Assembly (NCBI GenBank): GCA_024692925.1
Contig: JAILLX010000033.1
Coordinates: 1-5,835, forward strand
Source: a bacterium
GTDB taxonomy: Bacteria > Pseudomonadota > Alphaproteobacteria > Rs-D84 > CACZYB01
Direction: 5' to 3'
DNA: 5,835 bases
Part shown: positions 1 to 5,672 of the stretch, one piece after another
Numbering within the stretch: the first letter of the stretch is position 1
Layout of the letters: each line of letters opens with the position of its first letter
Translations under genes and position numbers: made by a program
The notes under the pieces: generated by a model
Told to the model about the DNA's origin: nothing
Seen by the model: only the letters and a program-made list of their open reading frames with translations
The model's database searches: none

Positions 1-877
1 ATCTATTCTATTTTCTTTTTTATCTCTATCGTCTTTTGCATCAGAGGTAAAAGTCCTTGCCATAGTTAATGGTGAAATAATCACATCTTATGATGTGGCT
101 GAGCGTGCAAAACTTTCAAAGGAACTATTAAAAATCAATAAATATAAATTATCAGATAGTGAAATAGAGGCAAAAGTTCTTTCTGAAATGATTGATGACA
201 AAATTAAAATTGCCGAGGCTAACCGTTTTGGTATTCATGTAAGCCCAGCCGAACTTATTGATGCAAAAGTTCGTATGGAAAAATATTTGGGACTTCCAGA
301 AGGTGGCTATAAGGAATTAGTTAAAAATCTTGATATTGATGAAAGTGTTGTAAACAAACAGGTCGAAGCTGATGTTATTTGGATGAAATTTATGTATTCC
401 GTTCTTCGTGCATATGTAAAGGTTTCGGATAGTGAACTTAATTTACTTATTGATAATGCAAAAAATGAAAAACAATATAAGTATGAAATTTCATCGCTTA
501 TTCTTCCATCACAAAATTTTCAAACCTTGATAAATGAGGCAAATAATATTTCTGATTGTGAGGATTTTATTAAGCTTGCAAAGGAAAAAGGTGAAAATGG
601 AAGTGGTTTAAAATTTACCCTTATTGATAATCAAATGGATAAAAAACTTGCATCTCTTTTATCTCATTCTGAAATTTCAAAGGCGACAAAACCATTGGAA
701 ATAAATGGAAACAGTACGGTGTTTTTCATTTGTGATAAACAAAGTTTTACACGTGAATTTTCAAATGAAGAAAAAGAAGAATTCCGCTTTTCAATCCTTC
801 AAAATAAACTTGATGCCTTTTCAAACAAATATTTTGAAAAGTTAAAGGCATCAGCTGTAATTGAAATAAAGAAATAA
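1..877 (+). CDS. surA: SurA-like periplasmic chaperone, 5' end missing
   Basis: This is probably a periplasmic chaperone for outer-membrane proteins. The reading frame is open from the left edge (first full codon at 2), giving 291 visible residues; the true start is outside the window. A GTG at 95 could be mistaken for the start, but the frame upstream of it encodes the end of a Sec signal peptide (hydrophobic, then SLSSFA with likely cleavage after A) followed by VLAIVNGEIITSYDV, the conserved opening of the SurA N-terminal domain. That helical domain runs to about visible residue 150. Residues 159-250 resemble one parvulin domain, but the catalytic-type histidines and the GDLGWF-like motif are missing (YKYEISSLIL and SGLKFTL stand in their places), so isomerase activity is doubtful. 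The C-terminal helix and strand, about 251-291, fit the segment that packs on the chaperone core. The gene converges on rbfA. Family assignment is confident; the exact subgroup is not. Confidence 0.82.
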   Translation, partial: SILFSFLSLSSFASEVKVLAIVNGEIITSYDVAERAKLSKELLKINKYKLSDSEIEAKVLSEMIDDKIKIAEANRFGIHVSPAELIDAKVRMEKYLGLPEGGYKELVKNLDIDESVVNKQVEADVIWMKFMYSVLRAYVKVSDSELNLLIDNAKNEKQYKYEISSLILPSQNFQTLINEANNISDCEDFIKLAKEKGENGSGLKFTLIDNQMDKKLASLLSHSEISKATKPLEINGNSTVFFICDKQSFTREFSNEEKEEFRFSILQNKLDAFSNKYFEKLKASAVIEIKK

Positions 878-878
878 T

Positions 879-1244
879 TTAAGATTCCAAATCTTGTTTT
901 ACATCCGGAGAATTCAAAATTTCTTCGATTCTGTTTGCATAATCAAGGGAATTATCAAATTTAAAAATAAGTGCAGGTGTTGAACGCATATCAATTTTTT
1001 TTGCCAACATAAACCTTATTTCCCCTGAAATTTCATTTAATTTTTTTACAATTGCTTCGTTTTTTGTAGGGTCCATCGCAGAAACAAATACCCACGCAGT
1101 TTGATATCCAGGACTTGGGCTTACTTCGGTAATTGAAAATAAATCAGAAATTTTTTCTTCGAATAAACCTTCTCTGAACATATTTGACAAAGTCCTTTTT
1201 AAAACTTCACCAACTTGATATTGTCTTTTTGATGTTTGTTTCAT
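879..1244 (-). CDS. rbfA: 30S ribosome-binding factor A
   Basis: RbfA is a small KH-fold protein that binds the immature 30S subunit in the cytoplasm, acts in late 16S rRNA 5'-end maturation and supports growth in the cold. The 121-residue length is normal. Visible family features are the N-terminal helix around RQYQVGEVLKRTLSNM (8-22), the strand around residues 36-41 (FSITEV), the strand WVFVSAM (51-57) and the C-terminal signature of an R-containing helix (IRFMLAKKIDMRSTP, 76-90) followed by ALIFKFDNS (91-99). The start is supported by AAAGGA seven bases upstream (1252-1257). The gene stands apart from its frequent partners infB and truB. It is followed head-on by surA with a single base between the stop codons. 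Its likely promoter overlaps the end of the upstream DUF192 gene and a terminator hairpin. Confidence 0.93.
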   Translation of the reverse strand: MKQTSKRQYQVGEVLKRTLSNMFREGLFEEKISDLFSITEVSPSPGYQTAWVFVSAMDPTKNEAIVKKLNEISGEIRFMLAKKIDMRSTPALIFKFDNSLDYANRIEEILNSPDVKQDLES

Positions 1245-1251
1245 AGTTCAT

Positions 1252-1257
1252 TCCTTT
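1252..1257 (-). promoter_or_regulatory. rbfA ribosome binding site
   Basis: AAAGGA on the minus strand, seven bases before the rbfA ATG. It lies only a few bases beyond the terminator T-run, so rbfA has almost no leader of its own after the hairpin. Confidence 0.75.
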
Positions 1258-1262
1258 CAAAT

Positions 1263-1293
1263 AAAAAACTGCTATATTCGATAATATAGCAGT
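1263..1293 (-). terminator. Intrinsic terminator after the DUF192 gene
   Basis: A perfect 11-bp stem (1283-1293 with 1268-1278, ACTGCTATATT on each arm) closes a four-base loop at 1279-1282. On the minus strand the hairpin is followed by an uninterrupted run of six T (1263-1268, the first pairing in the stem). It lies about 20 bases beyond the DUF192 stop and just before the rbfA ribosome binding site. It should end transcripts from the DUF192 gene and any readthrough from the ATPase operon. Confidence 0.85.
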
Positions 1294-1294
1294 C

Positions 1295-1323
1295 ATAATA
1301 GCAATAAATTTTTATTTCTTCAA
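1295..1323 (-). promoter_or_regulatory. Predicted sigma70 promoter for rbfA
   Basis: On the minus strand, TTGAAG (1318-1323) and TATTAT (1295-1300) are separated by exactly 17 bases, with TGC directly before the -10 as in extended -10 promoters. It overlaps the last codons and stop of the DUF192 gene. Initiation 6-8 bases downstream, at about 1287-1289, would fall inside the 5' arm of the terminator stem. Inferred from consensus match only; AT-rich DNA yields chance matches. Confidence 0.5.
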
Positions 1324-1986
1324 CAAAATATCACCAACACGAATTTTTGAGGCTTTTACTGTTCCCGCAGGTACTTCAATAACATATCTAACTAAATTTT
1401 TTGGTTTAAGATATTTTGTTTCGCATTTTTCAAAGAAACTATCAACATCCACAGCTTTTCCCTTTGAAGATTTTATTTTGTTTTCAAATTCGATTGAACA
1501 AGGATTAATCAAATCTTCGTTCATAGGAACTCTATCCGATGCAGTTTTTATAACCTTTCCATTTTCATTAAAGAAAATCATATCAAGAGGGATAAGTGTA
1601 TTTTTCATCCACATTGAATAATAATTTGGTTCAACAAAATCGAAAAGCATACCTGTGTTTTTATTTAAAACTTCACGATTCATCAATCCATTCAACCTTG
1701 CTTCATCAGTATCTGCAATTTCAAGTTTTAAAATAACTTTTTCATTTCCATTTTTCGCAACTATTGCAAATTTTTCACGTTTATAGCATGGGAAAAATGA
1801 AATTATACCAAACACCAAGGCAAATAATAATGCAACAGTTATAACCGCGAATGCAATTCTTGATTTTTTTGAACTTATTTTTACAACATTTGTTTTCTTA
1901 ACGGATTTCACAGTCTTTTTAGATACAGATTTTTTACCAGCAACAGGTTTTACAACTTTTGCTTTTTTAGAAACTTTTCCAGCCAT
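1312..1986 (-). CDS. Membrane-anchored DUF192 protein with lysine-rich N-terminus
   Basis: Function unknown; the family is widespread in bacteria and archaea and is often secreted or lipid/membrane anchored. Residues 1-43 are extremely basic (15 Lys and 1 Arg, many SKK/VKK units) with no acidic residue. One hydrophobic segment follows at about 44-66 (IAFAVITVALLFALVFGI), which with the positive-inside rule puts the basic tail in the cytoplasm and the rest in the periplasm. The DUF192 domain covers about 74-223: LEIADTDEARLNGLMNRE (88-105), GMLFDF (112-117), YSMWMKNTLIPLDMIFF (123-139), and after a break RYVIEVPAGT (200-209) and a GD pair at 218-219. Between PC (162-163) and RYVIE lies a segment of roughly 35 residues that seems longer than usual. 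The ATG is preceded by AGAGGTG (1991-1997). The gene has its own promoter and terminator, though readthrough from the ATPase operon is possible. Confidence 0.85.
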   Translation of the reverse strand: MAGKVSKKAKVVKPVAGKKSVSKKTVKSVKKTNVVKISSKKSRIAFAVITVALLFALVFGIISFFPCYKREKFAIVAKNGNEKVILKLEIADTDEARLNGLMNREVLNKNTGMLFDFVEPNYYSMWMKNTLIPLDMIFFNENGKVIKTASDRVPMNEDLINPCSIEFENKIKSSKGKAVDVDSFFEKCETKYLKPKNLVRYVIEVPAGTVKASKIRVGDILLKK

Positions 1987-2022
1987 AATTCACCTCTTAA
2001 ATTTTTGTTAAACACAGGATAA

Positions 2023-2051
2023 ATTGTATCACAAACAAAATATGGATTCAA
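2023..2051 (-). promoter_or_regulatory. Predicted sigma70 promoter for the DUF192 gene
   Basis: On the minus strand, TTGAAT (2046-2051) and TACAAT (2023-2028) lie 17 bases apart in the 78-bp gap after atpG. Transcription would begin near 2015-2017, leaving a leader of about 30 bases with AGAGGTG before the ATG. Based on consensus match and position. Confidence 0.6.
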
Positions 2052-2064
2052 TTAAATTATAATA

Positions 2065-2988
2065 TTATTTCTTTTTTGATTTTAAGACTTCGGCACCAAC
2101 AACAACATCTAATAATTCATTAGTTATTTCAGTTTGTCTTCGTTGTTGATATTCAAGATTCATTGCATCCAAATGTTCATCAATATTTTTTTCTGCATTT
2201 TGCATAGAAATCATACGGGTAAAATGTTCCGATGCTAAACTTTGAGCAACAGCCTTATAAATATTTACAAACAAAAGTTGTTGCATAAATAATGAAAACA
2301 AAGTTCTTCTGCTTCGTGGGGCATAAATTGGAATATTTTTTGTTGGCCATTTTCTTTCACTTAGCTTTGTTAAAAAATCGGCATCAATCGGTAAAAGTTG
2401 AATCATATTTTGTTTTATGGACGAATGTTCATCCTTGCTATTGTAAAATAAAAATACTTTAAGTTGTCTATTTGAGAAAGAAAAATCTTTAATTCCATTT
2501 TGTTGACGAGATTGTATTTCGCTAAGTTTGAATACAATTTTTTTTGATACGGTAATCATTGCCTTTACCGAACTTGGCATAGTAAACAAAGTATCAATAT
2601 CATAGCCCAAAGATACAATTTTTGAAGCCAAACTTTTCCCACCAACAATCAATGTAGTATCTTTTGGATTTATATTTTTTTCTTTTAATGTTTGAACGGT
2701 AAATTTTGCAATGGATTTATTGAATTTTCCAACCAATCCCTGATCCGAGCCAAGGGCTATTACAACAACTTCTTCCTTGAATTTTTGATTATTTTTTTTC
2801 GGAATTGTTCGTCCACGTATAAGTGCAAGCAAGGCAAGTTCAACACTATCTGCATATTGTTTTAATGCCTTTGTCGATTTTTCATATTGCCCAACACTTA
2901 CCGCCGAAAGGGTTTTCATACTACTTACAATATCCTTAAGTGAAGTAGTAGTTTTTATTCTACGTTTTAACCCTTCCAAAGTTTGCAT
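2065..2988 (-). CDS. atpG: N-type F-ATPase gamma subunit
   Basis: The gamma subunit is the central rotor shaft: its coiled N- and C-terminal helices sit in the alpha/beta hexamer and couple F1 to the c-ring. With the start at 2988 the protein has 307 residues. An upstream in-frame ATG at 3024 would add 12 residues and overlap atpA by 35 bases; I reject it because MQTLEGLKRRIKT is the natural gamma N-terminus and AAAGGA lies five bases before its ATG. Seen: N-terminal helix 1-56 with SSMKTLSAVSVGQYE (22-36); Rossmann-like core with IALGSDQGLVGKFN (77-90); C-terminal helix with SLASEHFTRMISMQNAEKNI (250-269) and TNELLDVVVGAEVL (289-302). The N-terminal sequence and the C-terminal block resemble N-ATPase gammas more than housekeeping ones, judged from memory. 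It is the last ATPase gene, with one base between the atpA stop and its ATG. Confidence 0.92.
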   Translation of the reverse strand: MQTLEGLKRRIKTTTSLKDIVSSMKTLSAVSVGQYEKSTKALKQYADSVELALLALIRGRTIPKKNNQKFKEEVVVIALGSDQGLVGKFNKSIAKFTVQTLKEKNINPKDTTLIVGGKSLASKIVSLGYDIDTLFTMPSSVKAMITVSKKIVFKLSEIQSRQQNGIKDFSFSNRQLKVFLFYNSKDEHSSIKQNMIQLLPIDADFLTKLSERKWPTKNIPIYAPRSRRTLFSLFMQQLLFVNIYKAVAQSLASEHFTRMISMQNAEKNIDEHLDAMNLEYQQRRQTEITNELLDVVVGAEVLKSKKK

Positions 2989-2989
2989 T

Positions 2990-4513
2990 TTAATCCTTTT
3001 CTTCTGGTTTAAAGTTGTTAACAACTTCAGTTGCTAAATTTTTAATTTCTTCCTTAAATTTTTCATTAAGTTTTAAACCATCATCTATTTCTTTAAGTAT
3101 ATGAGGAATAGAAATATGAGCCTTTTTAATAAGTTCATCTTGAATTTTATTTATATACTTAATTTCAATATCATCAAACGCACCAATATTTGTTGCATAA
3201 ATTACAATAATTTGTTCGCTTGCTTTTAATGGTTTATATTGAGGTTGTTTTAATGTTTCACGAATAATTTCGCCCCGTCTTAAAGTTTTTTGTGTCGCTT
3301 CATCAAGTTGAGTTCCAAATTTAGAAAATGCCTCTAATTCTTCGAATTGAGAATAAGATATTTTCATATCCCCAGCAACCGCTTTATAAGCCGGAAGTTG
3401 AGCCTTTGATCCAACACGTGAAACTGAAATACCAATATTTATTGCAGGAATAATACCTTTTTGGAAAAGTGTATTTGTTAAAAATATTTGCCCATCAGTT
3501 ATTGATATAAGGTTTGTTGGAATATATGCAGAAACATTTTCCGCCAATGTTTCACATATCGGAAGTGCAGTTATAGAACCACCACCATATTCAGGTCTTA
3601 ACCTAGTTGATCTTTCCAAAAGTCTTGAATGTATATAAAATATATCTCCAGGGAATGCCTCACGGCCAGGTGGTCGTCTTAAAAATAATGAAAGTTGCCT
3701 ATATGCCTGTGCATGAACACTTAAATTATCATAAATTATTAAAACATCTTTTCCTTCACGTTCCATAAAATATTCAGCCATTGATGTTGCTGCATACGGA
3801 GCAATATACAAAAGCCCAGGGGAAGATTCTCCACCTGCAACCATAACAATTGTATTTTTCATACAGTCTTTTTGTTTTAATACATCAATAACTTTTGCAA
3901 CACTGTCTGCTCTTTGTCCTATGGCACAGTAAATACAAATAACGCCAGTATCTTTTTGTGAAATTATAGTATCAATAGCCAATGCAGTCTTTCCAGTTTG
4001 TCTGTCCCCTAAAATAAGTTCTCTTTGTCCGCGACCAATAGGAATAATCGCATCAATAGCTTTTATTCCAGTTTGCAAAGGTACTGATACAGATTGTCGT
4101 TCCATAATAGGATGAGCTTCTCTTTCAATATTATATCGTTCCTTTGTTGTGATTTTTGTCCCGTTATCTAATGGATTACCGGTTGGATCAATTACCCTTC
4201 CCAAAAGTTCAGGTCCAACTGGGACATCGGCAATATGTCCGGTACGTTTTACTTTGTCCCCAGATTTTATATTTCTTGGATTATCAAGAAGGATAATGCC
4301 GACCATTTTTTCATCAAGGTTGATAACGATACCCTTTGAATCTTGGATGGTGACCATTTCATCCATTTGCACACTGGAAAGTCCGGAACAAGTGACAATA
4401 TTCCCAACAATTTCAATAACTTGTCCTACCTCTTCGGATATAACCGAAGCCTTTGTTTTATGTGCAATTTTTTCAACTTTGTTTATAGTATCTTTCACAG
4501 TTTCATTTAACAT
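2990..4513 (-). CDS. atpA: N-type F-ATPase alpha subunit
   Basis: The alpha subunit forms the F1 hexamer with beta and holds the non-catalytic nucleotide sites. Its 507 residues match the normal family length. Seen in order: beta-barrel domain, about 25-95 (QVIEIVGNIVTCSGL, 31-45); Walker A GDRQTGKT (169-176); Walker B DVLIIYD (256-262); RRPPGREAFPGD (279-290); HSRLLERSTRLRPEYGGGS (295-313); arginine-finger motif SVSRVGSK with R366 (363-370 region); C-terminal helical domain from about 380. The stretches SAYIPTNLISITDGQIFL (328-345), FQKGIIPAINIG (350-361) and SYSQFEELEAFSKFGT (386-401) match the N-ATPase style as I know it. Walker B is followed by N263 where Asp is common (YDNLS rather than YDDLS), a conservative change. 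It lies between atpF (11-base gap) and atpG (one-base gap). No frameshift or missing core motif is seen. Confidence 0.96.
   Translation of the reverse strand: MLNETVKDTINKVEKIAHKTKASVISEEVGQVIEIVGNIVTCSGLSSVQMDEMVTIQDSKGIVINLDEKMVGIILLDNPRNIKSGDKVKRTGHIADVPVGPELLGRVIDPTGNPLDNGTKITTKERYNIEREAHPIMERQSVSVPLQTGIKAIDAIIPIGRGQRELILGDRQTGKTALAIDTIISQKDTGVICIYCAIGQRADSVAKVIDVLKQKDCMKNTIVMVAGGESSPGLLYIAPYAATSMAEYFMEREGKDVLIIYDNLSVHAQAYRQLSLFLRRPPGREAFPGDIFYIHSRLLERSTRLRPEYGGGSITALPICETLAENVSAYIPTNLISITDGQIFLTNTLFQKGIIPAINIGISVSRVGSKAQLPAYKAVAGDMKISYSQFEELEAFSKFGTQLDEATQKTLRRGEIIRETLKQPQYKPLKASEQIIVIYATNIGAFDDIEIKYINKIQDELIKKAHISIPHILKEIDDGLKLNEKFKEEIKNLATEVVNNFKPEEKD
2994..2999 (-). promoter_or_regulatory. 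atpG ribosome binding site within atpA
   Basis: AAAGGA on the minus strand lies in the last codons of atpA, five bases before the ATG at 2986-2988. It decides the atpG start over the in-frame ATG at 3024 and suggests translational coupling, since ribosomes ending at the atpA stop (2990-2992) are positioned on the atpG start. Confidence 0.75.
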
Positions 4514-4520
4514 TAAATTA

Positions 4521-4526
4521 CTCCCT
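4521..4526 (-). promoter_or_regulatory. atpA ribosome binding site overlapping the atpF stop
   Basis: AGGGAG on the minus strand shares two bases with the atpF TAG stop (4525-4527) and sits seven bases before the atpA ATG (4511-4513). The arrangement points to coupled translation of b and alpha. Confidence 0.75.
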
Positions 4527-5316
4527 ATTTTTTATCATCACTAATTTTCACAGTTTTTGTAAGTTCAGCCAATCCATCATCAAGATTTTTCTTAAATTCT
4601 GAAATATATGTATTTACACCATAACTGATAAGAAGTGGGGGACACACAATTTCAATTCCGCAAATAATATCTTGATGTTTTGCAAAATCAATTTTTAAAC
4701 TTTTTTCTTCTAATACATCAGAAACAGTATGAGAAATAAGTTGTTTTGTTTTTACATCTAAATCAAACGAAGTATTGATATTAAGAACTTTGTTTTTATT
4801 ATAATATTTTTTAAGTTCAGAAATTTTTTCAACATTCTTTGATTTTAATTTCTCAATAAAATTATCAAGAACAGCTTTTTCCACATCTTTGTTTGCAAGA
4901 TTTTGAAGAGCATCAGCCAAAGTTTTAAGTATCGTTTGCCCAGCCAAATCTTTTATTGAATTTCGTAAAAATTCACGTTCCAAAATAACTTGTTCCTCAA
5001 AGGCTTGACGTTTTCCAGTCATTTCAGCATTAAAAGATTTAAGCATAATTGCATATTCAGCATCAGCTTTTTTGTATGCCTCTGCTAAAATACTTTTCTT
5101 TGATTGTTCAAGTGATGCAATCTTATTCAAAAGATTTTGTTTTTCCTTTTCGGCATTTTTTTTCGCATCTTCTGCTTCTTTTAATCTTGATTGTATAATT
5201 TGTTCCCTTTTATCCATAGATGATAAAACAGGTTTAAAAAGATACTTTTTTAAAATCCAAACAATAATCCAAAAGTTTATTATTTGAAAAAATACCGTAG
5301 ACCAATTTATATTCAT
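4525..5316 (-). CDS. atpF: N-type F-ATPase b subunit with delta-like C-terminus
   Basis: The b subunit is the peripheral stalk holding the alpha/beta hexamer against rotation. At 263 residues it is about 100 longer than an ordinary bacterial b. Seen: one membrane helix at about 5-26 (WSTVFFQIINFWIIVWIL) followed by the typical exit KKYLFKPVLSSMDKRE (23-38); a long charged, Ala/Lys/Glu-rich helix, probably coiled coil, to about 120; then a second domain of about 130-255 with the motif IICGIEIVCPPLLISYG (217-233), which resembles the C-terminal part of delta/OSCP. N-ATPase operons have no delta gene and carry extended b subunits of this kind, so this protein probably does both jobs; that functional step is inference. 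Two Cys (219, 225) lie in the delta-like region. The ATG is preceded by AAGGGA (5324-5329) at seven bases. Confidence 0.9.
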   Translation of the reverse strand: MNINWSTVFFQIINFWIIVWILKKYLFKPVLSSMDKREQIIQSRLKEAEDAKKNAEKEKQNLLNKIASLEQSKKSILAEAYKKADAEYAIMLKSFNAEMTGKRQAFEEQVILEREFLRNSIKDLAGQTILKTLADALQNLANKDVEKAVLDNFIEKLKSKNVEKISELKKYYNKNKVLNINTSFDLDVKTKQLISHTVSDVLEEKSLKIDFAKHQDIICGIEIVCPPLLISYGVNTYISEFKKNLDDGLAELTKTVKISDDKK

Positions 5317-5347
5317 AACAAAATCCCTTAAACTTTTTTAAAAATTT

Positions 5348-5632
5348 TTATTTTCCAGCAACAACTGAAATGCCATAGTTCCAAAATGGATTACTGAAAA
5401 TCAAAATCATTGCAACAAGCAAAGCATAAATCGCACATGATTCAAGCATAGCCATAGAAACGAACAAAGTACTTCTAAGGTTGCTTGCTTCATCAGGTTG
5501 TTGTGCCATTGCTGCAATAGTTTGCTTTACTGCAAAACCTTCTGCAAAAGATGGACCAATACCACCCAAACCAACAGCAACTGCTGCACCAATAACCGAA
5601 GCAACTGCTATCCAAACTAAACCCATATCCAT
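5348..5632 (-). CDS. atpE: N-type F-ATPase c subunit (rotor ring)
   Basis: The c subunit forms the membrane rotor ring that carries the transported ion. I start it at the ATG at 5632 (94 residues, MDMGLVWIAVAS), after AAAGGTAGG; an in-frame ATG at 5686 would add 18 mostly polar residues and overlap atpB. Helix 1 is about 5-45, with the small-residue stretch GAAVAVGLGGIGP (15-27) and E31 (FAEGFA). The polar loop is QQPDEA (44-49). Helix 2 holds the essential carboxylate E64 in AMLESCAIY (61-69) and ends in LIFSNPFWNYG (77-87). E31 aligns with the helix-1 Gln of the Na+-binding Ilyobacter c subunit; E64, S65, C66 and Y69 align with its Glu, Ser, Thr and Tyr. The two carboxylates and the NPFW ending match N-ATPase c subunits. 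Whether Na+ or H+ is used cannot be settled from sequence. Confidence 0.93.
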   Translation of the reverse strand: MDMGLVWIAVASVIGAAVAVGLGGIGPSFAEGFAVKQTIAAMAQQPDEASNLRSTLFVSMAMLESCAIYALLVAMILIFSNPFWNYGISVVAGK

Positions 5633-5672
5633 ATTATACCTACCTTTCTTTTTGTTAATAAATTTATATTCA
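5633..5672 (-). promoter_or_regulatory. AT-rich atpE leader with ribosome binding site
   Basis: The 40 bases between the atpB stop and the atpE ATG are almost pure A/T apart from AAAGGTAGG at 5639-5647, six bases from the ATG. This is the longest gap among the ATPase genes here. An A/U-rich stretch before atpE boosts c-subunit translation in E. coli; the same role here is inference from position and composition. Confidence 0.5.

Noticed and set aside
95..97. GTG as the start of the surA-like gene
   Set aside because: The in-frame upstream sequence encodes the signal-peptide end and the conserved first strand of the SurA domain, so the gene begins before the window.
881..900. Possible surA terminator: 6-bp stem (881-886 with 890-895), three-base loop, then GTTTT
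   Set aside because: The stem is short and almost all A/T, lies in rbfA coding sequence, and would be expected by chance in DNA this AT-rich.
2052..2066. AT palindrome-like sequence just after atpG as a terminator
   Set aside because: It contains no G-C pairs and no following T-run, so it is unlikely to terminate.
2989..3024. Upstream ATG at 3024 as the atpG start
   Set aside because: The extra 12 residues would overlap atpA and do not belong to the gamma family; the ATG at 2988 has a better ribosome binding site and gives the canonical N-terminus.
4149..4544. 131-codon open frame on the plus strand
   Set aside because: It lies opposite the highly conserved start of atpA; its translation looks like no known family and has no ribosome binding site of note. 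It is a shadow of the real gene.
5072..5287. 71-codon plus-strand frame opposite atpF
   Set aside because: Its Phe/Ser-rich translation is the expected antisense of a Lys/Glu/Ala coiled coil.
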